In this document: positions 46,322-56,785 of the stretch, piece by piece | Layout: each line of letters opens with the position of its first letter | How positions within the stretch are numbered: the stretch's first letter is position 1 | Source: Paracoccus indicus | GTDB taxonomy: Bacteria; Pseudomonadota; Alphaproteobacteria; Rhodobacterales; Rhodobacteraceae | Length of the DNA: 64,000 nt | Reading direction: 5' to 3' | Assembly: GCF_003056335.1 (NCBI RefSeq) | Contig: NZ_PYWA01000009.1 | Span: 62,001-126,000, forward strand | Translations under genes and position numbers: made by a program | Notes under the pieces: generated by a model | What the model saw: only the letters and a program-made list of their open reading frames with translations | Told to the model about the DNA's origin: nothing | Database searches by the model: none

Positions 46322-48169
46322 ATGGAAGACAACAACCGCAATCTGATCCTGGCGACGGTCCTGTCGTTTCTGGTGATCCTGGTCTGGTATACGGTCTTCG
46401 CTCCGGAACCCGTATCCGACCAACCTTCGGGCCAGCCCCTGGCCGAACAATCGGTGGGCGGTCAGCCCCTGACGGCGGATGCCCCCGCAGGCACGACCAC
46501 CGCCGCCCCGGCCGATCTTGCCGATCAGGCGCAGCCCGCGGGCCGCATCCAGATCGAGTCGCCGGCACTGGAAGGCTCGATCTCGCTGGCTGGCGGTCGC
46601 ATCGACGACCTGCTGCTGACGCGCTACCAGGAAACGCTGGACGAGAATTCGCCCGACGTGCGGCTGCTGTCGCCCTCCTCGGCGACGGCGGATGCCAATA
46701 TCGATACGGGCGTGACCAAACCCTATTACACCGTCTATGGCTGGACCCCCGGCCCCGGCACCGATCCCGCGCTGGTCCCGAACCCGACCACCGTCTGGAC
46801 GCAGGAATCGGGCGAGACCCTGGCCCCCGGCCAGCCGGTGACGCTGGCTTGGGACAACGGCGCGGGCCAGATCTTCCGCCGCACCTTCAGCCTTGATGAC
46901 AACTACCTGTTCACCGTCTCGCAGAGCCTGCAGAACGATGGCGACGCGGATTTCGTGGCCGCGCCCTATGGCATCATCGCCCGCCACGGCCGCCCCGACA
47001 CGCAGAACTTCTTCGTCCTGCACGAAGGCGTCGTCGGCATGCATGACGGCACGCTGATCGAGGAAAAATACAAGAACATCGCCGATCTGGACCCCATCGC
47101 CCGCGAGGGCCGCGCGCAAGTCTTCGATGTCGCCTCGGATGGCTGGGTGGGCTTCACCGACAAGTACTGGATGACGACGCTGGCCCCCGCCCCCGGGCAG
47201 GCCTTCACCGCCGTCGTGAAATACGCCGATGGCGCCGACATCTATCAGACGGAAGCCCGCTTCCCGATGCAAACCGTCGCGCCGGGCACGCAGGTCACTG
47301 CCGACAGCTATCTCTTCGCGGGCGCCAAGGTCTGGGAAGTCCTGAAGGGCTATGAGGACGGCGTCGGCATCAAGGGTCTGGTCGATTCGATCGATTGGGG
47401 CTGGTTCTACTTCCTGACCAAGCCGATCTTCCGCCTGCTGCACTGGCTGCATGCCATCATCGGCAACATGGGTCTGGCCATCATCGCGCTGACCTTCGTC
47501 CTGAAGACGCTGGTCTTCCCGCTCGCGCGCAAATCCTACATCTCGATGGCGAAGATGAAGGAATTGCAGCCGCAGATCCAGGAACTGAAGGAACGCACCG
47601 GCGACGACCGCATGAAGTTCCAGAAGGAAACGATGGAGCTGTACAAGCGCGAGAAGGTGAACCCCGCAGCGGGCTGTCTGCCCGTGCTGCTGCAGATCCC
47701 GATCTTCTTCTCGCTCTACAAGGTGATCTTCGTCACCATCGAGCTGCGCCACGCGCCCTTCTTCGGCTGGATCCGCGACCTTTCCGCGCCCGATCCCTCC
47801 AGCCTGCTGAACCTGTTCGGCCTGCTGCCCTATGCGGCACCGGCGCAGGGCACGCTGCTGCACTCGCTGTCGCTGCCGGCGCTGGCGATCCTGCTGGGCA
47901 TCAGCATGTGGATGCAGCAGCGCCTGAACCCGGCACCCGCCGATCCGGCGCAGAAGATGATCTTTGCCTGGATGCCGTGGGTCTTCATGTTCATGCTGGG
48001 CGGCTTCGCCTCGGGGCTGGTGCTCTACTGGATCACCAACAACACGATCACGATCCTGCAGCAGTACACGATCATGTCGATGCACGGGCACCGTCCGGAC
48101 CTGTTCGGCAACATCAAGTCCTCGATGCCCAAGATCTCTGCGAAGGGCGCCAAGGGCAAAGGAAAGTGA
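46322..48169 (+). CDS. yidC: Membrane protein insertase YidC
   Basis: Inserts and folds inner-membrane proteins, alone or with SecYEG. The 615-aa protein opens MEDNNRNLILATVLSFLVILVWYTVF-type sequence: an N-terminal helix (about residues 7-25), a Pro/Ala linker, the large periplasmic beta domain, and the C-terminal conserved core of five helices beginning near GWFYFLTKPIF, with VNPAAGCLPVLLQIPIF-like family sequence. It ends in a lysine-rich tail. Its stop overlaps the GTG start of the MOSC gene. Confidence 0.97.
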   Translation: MEDNNRNLILATVLSFLVILVWYTVFAPEPVSDQPSGQPLAEQSVGGQPLTADAPAGTTTAAPADLADQAQPAGRIQIESPALEGSISLAGGRIDDLLLTRYQETLDENSPDVRLLSPSSATADANIDTGVTKPYYTVYGWTPGPGTDPALVPNPTTVWTQESGETLAPGQPVTLAWDNGAGQIFRRTFSLDDNYLFTVSQSLQNDGDADFVAAPYGIIARHGRPDTQNFFVLHEGVVGMHDGTLIEEKYKNIADLDPIAREGRAQVFDVASDGWVGFTDKYWMTTLAPAPGQAFTAVVKYADGADIYQTEARFPMQTVAPGTQVTADSYLFAGAKVWEVLKGYEDGVGIKGLVDSIDWGWFYFLTKPIFRLLHWLHAIIGNMGLAIIALTFVLKTLVFPLARKSYISMAKMKELQPQIQELKERTGDDRMKFQKETMELYKREKVNPAAGCLPVLLQIPIFFSLYKVIFVTIELRHAPFFGWIRDLSAPDPSSLLNLFGLLPYAAPAQGTLLHSLSLPALAILLGISMWMQQRLNPAPADPAQKMIFAWMPWVFMFMLGGFASGLVLYWITNNTITILQQYTIMSMHGHRPDLFGNIKSSMPKISAKGAKGKGK

Positions 48170-48927
48170 CCGCGCGTCTGGCCCTGATCCGCCGCCACCC
48201 GATCAAATCGGTCGGTGGTGAGGGGCTGGACGGCGTGACCCTGCAGGCGGCACGCCGCCTGCCCGGCGACCGTAGCTATGCGGTGCTGACCGAAAACGGC
48301 GAGCGTCACGCGCTCGCCAGCCAATCGGAGGGGCAGCCGGACCGCTGGCTGCCCAAATCCTGCTTCCTGCGCGGGGCCGTCTGCCCCGATCTGCAGGCCG
48401 TCACCGGCGGTTGGGAGGGCGACAGGCTGACCCTGTCCCATCCGCGCCAGACACCCATCACCATCGACCCCGAAACCGACAGCGACGCGCTGGTCGCCTG
48501 GCTGCGTCCGCTCTGGCCCGCCGATGCCCCGCAGCCGACCCGCCTGGTGCGCGGCGCTGCCATCTGGACCGACCAGAAATGGCCCTGGATCTCGATCCTG
48601 TCGCTGGACAGCCTTGCGGATCTTTCGGCCAGGACCGGCCTGGGCCTTGGCACCCACCGCTGGCGCGGCAACCTCTGGGTCGAGGGATGGGCACCCTTTC
48701 ACGAACGCAGCCTGATCGGCCAGATCATCCATATCGGAGAGGCCGAGCTGCGCATCACCGACCATATCGGCCGCTGCACCGCCACCAACGCCGACACGGC
48801 CACGGGGCGCGTCGATCTTGACATGATCGACGCTTTGCAGCGCCATTACGGACATACGGATTTCGGCGTCTTTGCCGAAGTCGTCACGGGCGGCGCGATC
48901 CGCCTCCAGGACCGGATCACCCCATGA
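48166..48927 (+). CDS. MOSC-domain protein
   Basis: A 253-aa protein from the GTG at 48166. The N-terminal MOSC beta-barrel domain has [15 protein letters not shown] and [10 protein letters not shown]. The C-terminal MOSC domain has the conserved cysteine in [17 protein letters not shown] proteins bind or transfer sulfur or molybdenum cofactor, but the reaction here is unknown. It is coupled to yidC before it and engB after it by 4-nt overlaps. Confidence 0.9.
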   Translation: MTARLALIRRHPIKSVGGEGLDGVTLQAARRLPGDRSYAVLTENGERHALASQSEGQPDRWLPKSCFLRGAVCPDLQAVTGGWEGDRLTLSHPRQTPITIDPETDSDALVAWLRPLWPADAPQPTRLVRGAAIWTDQKWPWISILSLDSLADLSARTGLGLGTHRWRGNLWVEGWAPFHERSLIGQIIHIGEAELRITDHIGRCTATNADTATGRVDLDMIDALQRHYGHTDFGVFAEVVTGGAIRLQDRITP

Positions 48928-49574
48928 AAGTCAATTTCCCCGTCGCCGCCGCCCCCGACCCCGCCGCAGCCGAAGCCGCGCGCCTGCTGTTCGCCGGTCC
49001 CGTCGATTTCCTGAAGGGCGTCGTCCACATGGACGGCCTGCCCCCCGCCACCCGCCCCGAGGTCTGCTTCGCGGGCCGCAGCAACGTCGGCAAATCCAGC
49101 TTGATCAATGCCCTGACCGGTCGCAAGGGGCTGGCCCGCGCCTCGAACACGCCGGGCCGCACGCAGGAAATCAACTATTTCACGCTTGGCGAACATTCCT
49201 ACCTGGTCGACCTTCCAGGCTATGGCTATGCCAAGGCCCCCCTGGCGATCGTGGCCAAGTGGCAGGCGCTTCTAAAGACCTATCTGGCCGGTCGCCAGAC
49301 GCTCAAGCGTGCCTTCTGCCTGATCGATGCCCGCCACGGCATCAAGGAAGTCGACCACGAGATCATGAAGCTGCTGGACCGTTCGGCCGTGCCCTTCCAG
49401 GTGGTGATGACCAAGACCGACAAGCTGGGTCCGAACGCGCTGAAGCCCGTTCTGGCCCAGGTGGCCGAGGAATTGCAGAAGCACCCCGCCGCCTATCCCG
49501 AACTGGTCGTGACATCCTCGGAGAAGAACGAGGGCATCGCCACCTTGCGCACCATCATCGCCGGACTGGACTGA
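48924..49574 (+). CDS. engB: Ribosome-biogenesis GTP-binding protein EngB (YihA/YsxC)
   Basis: Essential GTPase for large-subunit assembly, 216 aa. All G motifs are visible: [12 protein letters not shown] (G1, about residues 51-62), [12 protein letters not shown] (G2), DLPGYGYAK (G3), TKTDKL (G4) and TSSEKNEG (G5). It overlaps the MOSC stop by ATGA. Confidence 0.97.
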   Translation: MKVNFPVAAAPDPAAAEAARLLFAGPVDFLKGVVHMDGLPPATRPEVCFAGRSNVGKSSLINALTGRKGLARASNTPGRTQEINYFTLGEHSYLVDLPGYGYAKAPLAIVAKWQALLKTYLAGRQTLKRAFCLIDARHGIKEVDHEIMKLLDRSAVPFQVVMTKTDKLGPNALKPVLAQVAEELQKHPAAYPELVVTSSEKNEGIATLRTIIAGLD

Positions 49575-49636
49575 CCCGGCCTTGCGCCATAGGGTCCGAC
49601 CGTCGCCCAAGGATCTTGAGGATGAGAAAGCAGAAC

Positions 49637-50536
49637 ATGAACCGTGACTGGATCGCCACCGCTCGTACCCTGTCCGAAGCCCTGCCCTATCTGCAGCGCT
49701 ATTCGAATTCGGTCGTCGTGGTCAAATTCGGCGGCAACGCGATGGGCGACGATGAGGCCATGGCCGAATTCGCCCGCGACATCGTGCTGATGAAGCAGGT
49801 CGGCATGAACCCCATCGTCTGTCATGGCGGCGGCCCGATGATCAACGATCTGCTGGACCGCTTGGGCATCGAGAGCAAATTCGTCCGCGGCAAGCGCGTC
49901 ACCACCAAGGAAACCGTCGAGGTGGTGGAGATGGTGCTGTCGGGGCTGGTCAACAAGCGCATCGTTCAGGCCATCAACGACGCGGGCGGTCGCGCGGTCG
50001 GGATTTCCGGCAAGGACGACGACATGATGGTCTGCGAGGTCGACGACCCCGAACTGGGCTTTGTTGGCCGCCCGATCGAGATGAACGTCCAGATCATCCG
50101 CGACCTCTATGGCGCCGGCATGATCCCGGTCATCGCCCCCGTGGCGACGGGGATGGAGGACAATGAGACCTTCAACGTCAACGGCGATACCGCCGCAGGT
50201 GCCATCGCGGGTGCGCTGCAGGCCGACCGCCTGCTGCTGCTGACCGATGTCGCGGGCGTCAAGGACGCCAGCGGAGAGGTCGTGACCCAGCTGCATCCCG
50301 ATCAGGTCCGCGCGATGATCGCCGACGGCCAGATCGCGGGAGGCATGATCCCCAAGACCGAAACCGCCCTGCAGGCCATCGAAAAAGGCGTACGCGCCGT
50401 GGTCATCCTGGATGGCCGGGTGCCCAACGCCTGCCTGCTGGAGCTGTTCACCGAACATGGCGCAGGCTCGCTGATCCGCAAGACCGAGCCGCGCGTCGTT
50501 CCGCGCGGTCTGCGTCAGGTCGATCCGGGCCTCTAG
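49637..50536 (+). CDS. argB: Acetylglutamate kinase
   Basis: Second enzyme of arginine biosynthesis, phosphorylating N-acetylglutamate. The 299-aa protein has [12 protein letters not shown] (phosphate loop), [32 protein letters not shown] and [15 protein letters not shown]. The start at 49637 ([12 protein letters not shown]) is preferred; ATG 49622 lies directly against the GAGG and is too close to use it well. Confidence 0.96.
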   Translation: MNRDWIATARTLSEALPYLQRYSNSVVVVKFGGNAMGDDEAMAEFARDIVLMKQVGMNPIVCHGGGPMINDLLDRLGIESKFVRGKRVTTKETVEVVEMVLSGLVNKRIVQAINDAGGRAVGISGKDDDMMVCEVDDPELGFVGRPIEMNVQIIRDLYGAGMIPVIAPVATGMEDNETFNVNGDTAAGAIAGALQADRLLLLTDVAGVKDASGEVVTQLHPDQVRAMIADGQIAGGMIPKTETALQAIEKGVRAVVILDGRVPNACLLELFTEHGAGSLIRKTEPRVVPRGLRQVDPGL

Positions 50537-50551
50537 TCCGCGTGCAAGGCG

Positions 50552-50585
50552 GGTTGTCGCGGGTTTTCCGCGACAACCTTGATTT
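50552..50585 (+). terminator. Terminator of the yidC-argB transcript
   Basis: Perfect 11-bp stem GGTTGTCGCGG / CCGCGACAACC with loop GTTTT, 15 nt after the argB stop, followed by a T-rich but interrupted stretch (TTGATTTGCTT). Confidence 0.65.
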
Positions 50586-50655
50586 GCTTGCCGTATCCAC
50601 AAATCCTGTGGCAGTCTGCCAAGACTGACAGCATGGCAGCAAGAGGCCGCACCCC

Positions 50656-51174
50656 ATGACCCCACTTGGACATCGACGCCTGATCCTGACCCGCCATGCC
50701 AAATCGGCCTGGGACGACCCGACGCTGGACGATCACGATCGCCCGCTGAACGACCGGGGGCGCCGTTCGGCGCTGGCCTTGGGCGACTGGATGGCCAGCC
50801 GCGGCTATGAACCCGAAGAGGTGCTGTGCTCGTCGGCGGCGCGCACGCAGGAAACCTGGAACGTCGTCGCCGCCGCCGCGCTTGAGGTGCGACCGCAGGT
50901 CCGCATCGAACGTGCGCTCTATCAGGCCGGGCCCGACAAGATGCTGTCGGTTCTGCGCACAGCGACGCAGCCCACGGTGATGATGCTGGGCCACAATCCG
51001 GGCATCTCTGAATTTGCATCGCGCCTGCCCGCCCGCGTCCCCATGGATCCCGAGTTCCGCCGCTATGCGACGGCCGCGACGCTGGTGGTGGATTTTCAGG
51101 TGGACAGCTGGGACCAGATCCAGCCCGGACAGGGCAGCGTGATGGATTTCGTCCGCTTCGACGGGCGCGACTGA
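50656..51174 (+). CDS. sixA: SixA-type histidine phosphatase
   Basis: Small phosphatase of the histidine-phosphatase (RHG) superfamily, 172 aa. LTRHAKSAWDD carries the phospho-acceptor His in RHxKS form and MLGHNPGISEFA the second catalytic His. SixA proteins remove phosphate from histidine-containing phosphotransfer domains; in E. coli PTSNtr is a known target, so ptsP in this window is a possible partner (inference). Transcribed alone after the argB terminator. Confidence 0.88.
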   Translation: MTPLGHRRLILTRHAKSAWDDPTLDDHDRPLNDRGRRSALALGDWMASRGYEPEEVLCSSAARTQETWNVVAAAALEVRPQVRIERALYQAGPDKMLSVLRTATQPTVMMLGHNPGISEFASRLPARVPMDPEFRRYATAATLVVDFQVDSWDQIQPGQGSVMDFVRFDGRD

Positions 51175-51191
51175 GCGCCCCATCGTATGAC

Positions 51192-51223
51192 AAGGGCCAA
51201 GGCCGCCGCCTTGGCCCTTTTTC
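51192..51223. terminator. Bidirectional terminator between sixA and the aap operon
   Basis: Perfect 12-bp stem AAGGGCCAAGGC / GCCTTGGCCCTT, loop CGCC, followed by TTTTT on the plus strand. It lies 3 nt from the aapP stop and so serves both converging units. Confidence 0.85.
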
Positions 51224-51225
51224 GT

Positions 51226-52014
51226 TCAATGCCCCAGGATCTGGCTGAGGAACAGCTTGGTCCGCTCGGACTTGGGGTTGTTGAAGAACTCGGTCGGGGT
51301 GTTCTGCTCGACGATCTGGCCCTGATCCATGAAGATGACGCGGTTCGCCACAGCCTGGGCGAAGCCCATTTCGTGGGTGACGCAGATCATGGTCATCCCC
51401 TCCTCGGCCAGCTGGATCATGGTGTCCAGCACCTCCTTGATCATCTCGGGGTCCAAGGCGCTGGTCGGTTCGTCGAACAGCATGATCTTGGGCTGCATGC
51501 ACAGCGACCGCGCGATGGCGACGCGCTGCTGCTGGCCACCCGACAGCTGGCCGGGGTATTTATGCGCCTGATCGGGGATCTTGACCTTTTCCAGGAAGTG
51601 CATGGCCGTGGCCTCGGCCTCGCGCTTGGGGGTCTTGCGCACCCAGATCGGCGCCAGCGTGCAGTTTTCCAGCACCGTCAGATGCGGAAACAGGTTGAAG
51701 TGCTGGAACACCATCCCGACCTCGGAACGGACCTTGTCGATGTTCTTGATATCGCTGGTCAGCTCGACTCCGTCGACGCTGATGTGACCGGCCTGATGTT
51801 CCTCGAGCCGGTTGATGCAGCGGATCAGCGTCGATTTCCCCGACCCCGAAGGGCCGGCGATGACGATGCGTTCACCCTGATAGACGGTCAGGTCGATATC
51901 GCGCAGCACGTGGAAGGTGCCGTACCACTTGTTCATCTTGCGGATGTCGATGGCCACCTGGTCGCTGACCTGCATGTGGCTGTGGTCGACCTGCCGGTTG
52001 ATCGCTTCACTCAT
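51226..52014 (-). CDS. aapP: Amino-acid ABC transporter ATP-binding protein (AapP/BztD)
   Basis: ATPase of the general/acidic amino-acid importer, 262 aa. Walker [19 protein letters not shown], signature [15 protein letters not shown] and Walker [15 protein letters not shown] are complete. It lies 11 nt after aapM, the last gene of the operon aapJ-aapQ-aapM-aapP. Confidence 0.95.
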   Translation of the reverse strand: MSEAINRQVDHSHMQVSDQVAIDIRKMNKWYGTFHVLRDIDLTVYQGERIVIAGPSGSGKSTLIRCINRLEEHQAGHISVDGVELTSDIKNIDKVRSEVGMVFQHFNLFPHLTVLENCTLAPIWVRKTPKREAEATAMHFLEKVKIPDQAHKYPGQLSGGQQQRVAIARSLCMQPKIMLFDEPTSALDPEMIKEVLDTMIQLAEEGMTMICVTHEMGFAQAVANRVIFMDQGQIVEQNTPTEFFNNPKSERTKLFLSQILGH

Positions 52015-52025
52015 GGATCTGATCC

Positions 52026-53480
52026 TTACTTGTGGTCACGCTGCAGGCGACGTTCCAGATACATCGAGTATCGGGACATGGCGAAGCAGATGATGAAGAA
52101 GATGGCGCCGACGAAGATGTAGGGCTCCCAGTAGATGCCCTTCCATTCGATGCTGGCGCGGACGGCGTCCGACATGGATTTCAGCGGGTCGTAGAGGCCC
52201 ACGAAGGTCACCAGCGTGGTGTCCTTGAACATGCCGATGAAGGTCGAGACGATGCCGGGGATGCTGATCTTCAGCGCCTGCGGCAGGATGATCAGCCGCT
52301 GCGCCTTCCAGTAATCCAGCCCCAGGGCATCGGCGGCCTCGTATTGTCCGCGCGGCAGGGCAGCCAGGCCACCCCGGATCACCTCGGCCATATAGGCGGC
52401 GGCGAAGATGGTCACCATGATGATGACGCGCAGGATGATGTCGAAATTCGTGCCCGGCGGCAGGAAGTAGTTCAGCAGCAGCGAGGCCACGAACAGCAGG
52501 GTGATCAGCGGCACGCCGCGGATGAATTCGATGAAGACCACCGACAGCGACTTGATCAGGAACATGTCCGACTGCCGCGACAGGGCCAAGACGATGCCAA
52601 GCGGCAGCGACATGGCGATGCCCGCCACGCCGATCGTGACCGACAGCAGGAAGCCGCCAAAGCGGTCGGAACGCACGGCCTCGATGCCCATGGGCAGCAG
52701 GCGCTGCGCATCCTCGGCTGCGGGGCCGGACAGGAACAGCCAGAACAGAAGGGTCACCAGGATGCCCGCCAGCACGGCAATCATCGGTGCCCTGCCGGCC
52801 AACAGCCGCCATGCGACCCAACCCAGCACGGGGCCTGCCAAGATGAAGATGGGACCCCAGGCGCTGCCGCCCCAGAGAAACCAGATCATCATCAGCGGAT
52901 AGAGCATCGAGAAGGGCAGCAGCCAGCTCAGGTTGCGTTCCGATGCGAAAATTGCGCCCGCCATCACCACCGCGGTGAAGCCCAGCCAGATGGCGGGAGA
53001 TCCAAGCGCGACCATGCAGGCCAGCGTGACGACGGCGGTGATCGCCAACACTGCCCGCCGGATGGTCAGCGACGACGAAAAAAGCACCGGTACCAGCGCC
53101 ACGATCAGCAGCCCGGCAGCCATCGTCGGGCGCCAGTAAAGCTCGGGCGGATAGAAGCCGAAGACATATTGGTTCCAGCGTTCGCGAATGACCGCGAAAC
53201 AGGCGCCGCGCGCGCCCTCGCCCCAGGTCTCGAGGATGATCTGCCGGCATTCGCTGAGGCTGTTCGCGTTCCAGACGGAATGGGCGAACCAGTCCCAGTA
53301 GTGCGAGAAGAGGAACCAGATGATCAGCGCGCCGATGATGGTCAGGACCGTGTTGATCGGCCCGGCGAACAGGTTCTCGCGCAGCCAGTGGACGGCACCG
53401 GCCTGGGTTGCGGGCGGCGGGGCCGAGGGAAGCATCGTGTCGCGCACGAAGGACACGGTTTCGGCGTGGGTATCGCTCAT
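52026..53480 (-). CDS. aapM: Amino-acid ABC transporter permease (AapM/BztC)
   Basis: Inner-membrane permease, 484 aa from ATG 53480. The C-terminal third is the HisM-type domain with [19 protein letters not shown] helices and the EAA loop [21 protein letters not shown]. Before it lies a long hydrophobic block (about residues 120-280) with several extra helices, making the protein longer than the AapM and BztC lengths I recall (about 380-435 aa). It may form the channel with AapQ. Confidence 0.93.
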   Translation of the reverse strand: MSDTHAETVSFVRDTMLPSAPPPATQAGAVHWLRENLFAGPINTVLTIIGALIIWFLFSHYWDWFAHSVWNANSLSECRQIILETWGEGARGACFAVIRERWNQYVFGFYPPELYWRPTMAAGLLIVALVPVLFSSSLTIRRAVLAITAVVTLACMVALGSPAIWLGFTAVVMAGAIFASERNLSWLLPFSMLYPLMMIWFLWGGSAWGPIFILAGPVLGWVAWRLLAGRAPMIAVLAGILVTLLFWLFLSGPAAEDAQRLLPMGIEAVRSDRFGGFLLSVTIGVAGIAMSLPLGIVLALSRQSDMFLIKSLSVVFIEFIRGVPLITLLFVASLLLNYFLPPGTNFDIILRVIIMVTIFAAAYMAEVIRGGLAALPRGQYEAADALGLDYWKAQRLIILPQALKISIPGIVSTFIGMFKDTTLVTFVGLYDPLKSMSDAVRASIEWKGIYWEPYIFVGAIFFIICFAMSRYSMYLERRLQRDHK

Positions 53481-53482
53481 CC

Positions 53483-54739
53483 TTACCGCTCCTTCAGTTT
53501 GACGCGGGAGTTGAAGACGTTCATCCCCGCCGAGATGATCAGGCTGAGGGTCAGATAGATCAGCATCATCAGGACGATGGCCTCCAGCTCTCGGCCGGTC
53601 TGGTTCAGCGTCGTGCCGCCAAGTGTGCCGCGCAGGTCCATGTAACCGACCGCGATCGCCAGCGAGCTGTTCTTGGTCAGGTTCAGGTATTGCGAGATCA
53701 GCGGCGGAATGATGACCCGCAGCGCCTGCGGCAGGATCACCAGGTTCATCGTGCGCTTGGGGCGCAGGCCCAGGGCGAAGGCGGCCTCGGACTGGCCGCG
53801 GCTGACGGCCAGGATGCCGGCGCGGACGATCTCGGCGATGAAGGCGGCGGTATAGAGCGTCAGTGCCAGCCACAGCACCACCAGCGAGTTGGTGATGTTC
53901 AACCCGCCGGTAAAGTTGAAGCCCTTGAGCGCGGGCGGCAGCAGGTGCAGGCCGAAATACCAGATCAGGAACAGCGACGGCAGGATCATGACCGCAAGGT
54001 TCTTCCACAGCGTCGCGGGGCGGACGCCCGTGCGGTCCTGCACCTTCTGCGCATGGGCATTGATCGCCCGCCGCACGAACCAGCCGCCGACCAGCGCCAC
54101 GACGAAGGCGATGGTCGCCCAGTTGACGGTGACGCGGGCGCCCAGGTCCAGGCTGCCGGGATCATTGTCCATGCCAAGCGTCGGGATGGCGGTATAGCGG
54201 TTCGTCAGCGCGACATGATCGAAGAGGATCATCGACCAGGCCGGATCATCACCACGATAGGCGTTCGGCGCGGGCAGGATCTCGGTGAAGACGGCATAGA
54301 TGACCAGGATCCACAGCAGCAGGGGAATGTTGCGGAAGATCTCGACGTAGACGGTCATCAGACGGGCGAACAGCCAGTTCTTCGACAGCCGCGCCACGCC
54401 GACCGCGACCCCCAGGATCGTGGCCGCGATGCAGCCCAGGATCGAAACGATCAGCGTGTTCAGCAGGCCGACCACCGTCGCCCGCAGGTGGGAATCATTG
54501 CCTGTATAGGGGATGGGCGTCCCGGAGATGTCGTATCCCGCGCGCTGGAACAGGAAGCCAAAATCGAAGCTCTTGCCCATGGCGTTCAGGTTGCTGATGG
54601 TGTTCCCGATCAGCCACCACAAGGCGGCCATGACCAGTATGAACACGATGACCTGAAAGGTCAGGGACCGATAGCGCCGATCATAGATCAGCATGCTGGG
54701 CCGGAACGACGCATGCGCCGATGCCGAGACGTCCGTCAT
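53483..54739 (-). CDS. aapQ: Amino-acid ABC transporter permease (AapQ/BztB)
   Basis: Partner permease, 418 aa, with an N-terminal helix, a HisM-like permease core containing LLNTLIVSILGCIAAT and VEIFRNIPLLLWILV, and the EAA loop EAAFALGLRPKRTMNLVILPQ near residue 330. It ends 2 nt before the aapM start. A GC-rich stem-loop separates it from aapJ. Confidence 0.94.
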   Translation of the reverse strand: MTDVSASAHASFRPSMLIYDRRYRSLTFQVIVFILVMAALWWLIGNTISNLNAMGKSFDFGFLFQRAGYDISGTPIPYTGNDSHLRATVVGLLNTLIVSILGCIAATILGVAVGVARLSKNWLFARLMTVYVEIFRNIPLLLWILVIYAVFTEILPAPNAYRGDDPAWSMILFDHVALTNRYTAIPTLGMDNDPGSLDLGARVTVNWATIAFVVALVGGWFVRRAINAHAQKVQDRTGVRPATLWKNLAVMILPSLFLIWYFGLHLLPPALKGFNFTGGLNITNSLVVLWLALTLYTAAFIAEIVRAGILAVSRGQSEAAFALGLRPKRTMNLVILPQALRVIIPPLISQYLNLTKNSSLAIAVGYMDLRGTLGGTTLNQTGRELEAIVLMMLIYLTLSLIISAGMNVFNSRVKLKER

Positions 54740-54830
54740 CTTGTTTTACCCCTGTGTCCCGCCGGTACGGCTTTGCGCCGTTTTATGTCGATGGCGGGTT
54801 TGTCGTTGTTGGAAGGGCCCCGAAGGGAAC

Positions 54831-54857
54831 GGACCGGGCCCCGCACGGGCCCGGTCC
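54831..54857 (-). other. Stem-loop between aapJ and aapQ
   Basis: Perfect 10-bp stem GGACCGGGCC / GGCCCGGTCC with a 7-nt loop in the 133-nt gap after aapJ. No U-tract. The placement fits a processing or partial-termination signal that makes binding-protein mRNA more abundant than permease mRNA. Confidence 0.65.
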
Positions 54858-54872
54858 CTCATGCCGTCCGGA

Positions 54873-55898
54873 TCAGCGGAACGGCGATGCGTAGAGCAGG
54901 CCGCCCTGCGTCCACTGGGCGTTCAAGCCGCGGGCCAGGCCGATCGGGGTCTGTTCGCCGATGTTGGCGGCGAAGATCTCGCCATAGTTGCCGTTGGCCA
55001 GGATGGCGCGCTTGGCCCATTCGGCGTCCAGGCCCATCATCGCGCCCAGATCGTCGGTCGTGCCCAGAAGGCGCTGGACCTCGGGGTTCTCGGACGAGCG
55101 GACCAGTTCCTCGATGTTGCGCGAGGTGACGCCGTATTCCTCGGCGGCGATCAGCGCGTTCAGCGTCCAGCGGACGATGTCGCCCCAGTTGTTGTCGCCA
55201 TGGCGCACGGCCGGCCCAAGCGGCTCCTTCGAGATGATCTCGGGCAGGATGATGTGGTTCTCGGGGTTGGCGAAGGCGGCGCGGGTCGCGGCAAGGCCGG
55301 ATGCGTCGGTGGTATAGGCATCGCAGGCGCCCGCCATGTACTGCTGTTCACCCTCGGCGTTGCTGTCGATGTTGACCGGGGTGTAGTCCATCTGGTTGGC
55401 ACGGAAATAATCGGCCAGGTTCAGCTCGGTCGTGGTGCCGGTCTGGATGCAGATGGTCGCGCCGTCCAGTTCCTTGGCCGAGGTGACGCCCAGCTCCTTG
55501 TTCACCATGAAGCCCTGGCCGTCGTAATAGTTGACGCCCACGAAATCCAGCTTCAGGTCGGTGTCGCGCGAATAGGTCCAGGTCGAGTTGCGGGCCAGGA
55601 CGTCCACCTCGCCCGAGCTGACGGCCGTGAAGCGCGTTTGACCGGTGGTCGGGACGAATTTGACCTTGGATGCATCACCCAGCACGGCGGCGGCCACCGC
55701 GCGGCACAGCGCCACGTCGAAACCGGCCCAGTTGCCGTTGGCATCGGGGGCGGCAAAGCCCACCAGTCCGGTGTTCACGCCGCAGTTCAGCTCGCCGCGT
55801 TCCTTGACCTGGGACAGGGTCGAACCCTCTTGGGCCATACCCATGCCGGCGATCATCGTCGCTGCGGCCACTGTCCCCAGGAAAACCGATTTTTTCAT
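54873..55898 (-). CDS. aapJ: Amino-acid ABC transporter substrate-binding protein (AapJ/BztA)
   Basis: Periplasmic receptor for glutamate, glutamine, aspartate and similar amino acids, 341 aa. A signal peptide (MKKSVFLGTVAAATMIAG, cleavage near GMAQEG) leads to TLSQVKERGELNCGVNTGL, FDVALCRAVAAAVLGD and KEPLGPAVRHGDNNW, typical of the family. The start at 55898 follows AGAGGTAGCA; open upstream codons are not coding. It heads the operon and has its own promoter. Confidence 0.95.
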   Translation of the reverse strand: MKKSVFLGTVAAATMIAGMGMAQEGSTLSQVKERGELNCGVNTGLVGFAAPDANGNWAGFDVALCRAVAAAVLGDASKVKFVPTTGQTRFTAVSSGEVDVLARNSTWTYSRDTDLKLDFVGVNYYDGQGFMVNKELGVTSAKELDGATICIQTGTTTELNLADYFRANQMDYTPVNIDSNAEGEQQYMAGACDAYTTDASGLAATRAAFANPENHIILPEIISKEPLGPAVRHGDNNWGDIVRWTLNALIAAEEYGVTSRNIEELVRSSENPEVQRLLGTTDDLGAMMGLDAEWAKRAILANGNYGEIFAANIGEQTPIGLARGLNAQWTQGGLLYASPFR

Positions 55899-56016
55899 TG
55901 CTACCTCTGTGTTGGAGCGCCTGGACCGACATTCGATCGGACCGGACGCGGGATGGACCGAATTTCCGGTCCTTGTTCTTGTATCTCGGCGCAGATGTGT
56001 TGCCCCAATAGGCGAC

Positions 56017-56044
56017 ATTGTGCCGATACAAGTTCCCGCGTCAA
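56017..56044 (-). promoter_or_regulatory. Promoter of the aap operon
   Basis: Minus strand: TTGACG (56044-56039), 16-nt spacer, CACAAT (56022-56017). The leader of about 110 nt contains a GGACCG/CGGTCC stem (55955-55972). Confidence 0.55.
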
Positions 56045-56071
56045 GAACCCCGTCCCGGGTGCAAAGCGCTT

Positions 56072-56785
56072 TCAACCCTTGCGGGACAGATGCCACAGGC
56101 GTTCTGCCTGCTTCATGGCCAGCAAACGCGCCTCGGCGACCTGCCGTGCCTCGTCATCCTCGCCCCAATTGGCAATCTGGAACTCCTCGTCGACGCGCGA
56201 CAGGCGGAAGGATTCCGTTGCGTCAATCCGGCCTTGGACGACGGCCAGTCCAAGGACCAGAGATCCCGGAATCGTCACCAGATCGTGCAGCGCGGTCAGC
56301 CCATACAGGTCCAGTCCGGCCACCTGCGCATGAAGACGCGCCAGTGATTCGGCGGGCTGATCGACCGGAATGACGCCATGGGTGACAGTCAAAGGCGCGT
56401 CATGGCGGGTGGCCGCCCATTCGATCAGCGGGTCCCAGGCCTCGGCCTGGAGGTGGATCAGGGGCTGCGGATCGGTTGCCCGATAACACAGCAGATCGGT
56501 GCCACCATATTCGGCAAGCATCGCCGCAACCCCTTCGAACTGGGGGGCGACCTTCTCGACGGCGGAATTGGCGGCACGGGTCAGCGGCATGCTGTCAGGA
56601 CGGATGATGTCGTCCTGCGCGTCCCATTCCGCGGCCACGGCCTGCGCAAGGTCCTGCGTGGGCAGGATCAGGGGTTTCTTGCCCGGCGTGCGCAGGGGGC
56701 GGTCGTCTAGGGCGACCTCCCATCCGTCGTCCGCGGGGCGGGTTGCGGCGGATTTCCAGAACCGGCGTGCTTTCCATTCGGTCAT
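56072..56785 (-). CDS. ATP12-family F1-ATPase assembly chaperone
   Basis: Homologue of mitochondrial ATP12, which helps assemble the alpha subunit into F1-ATPase. The 237-aa protein opens MTEWKARRFWKSA, followed by VALDDRPLRTPGKKPLILPT and DLLCYRATDPQPLIHLQAEAWDP-type sequence that is diagnostic. The start at 56785 overlaps the HAD gene stop by ATGA. It is the last gene of the rarA-crcB-rluA-HAD-atp12 run. Confidence 0.92.
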   Translation of the reverse strand: MTEWKARRFWKSAATRPADDGWEVALDDRPLRTPGKKPLILPTQDLAQAVAAEWDAQDDIIRPDSMPLTRAANSAVEKVAPQFEGVAAMLAEYGGTDLLCYRATDPQPLIHLQAEAWDPLIEWAATRHDAPLTVTHGVIPVDQPAESLARLHAQVAGLDLYGLTALHDLVTIPGSLVLGLAVVQGRIDATESFRLSRVDEEFQIANWGEDDEARQVAEARLLAMKQAERLWHLSRKG

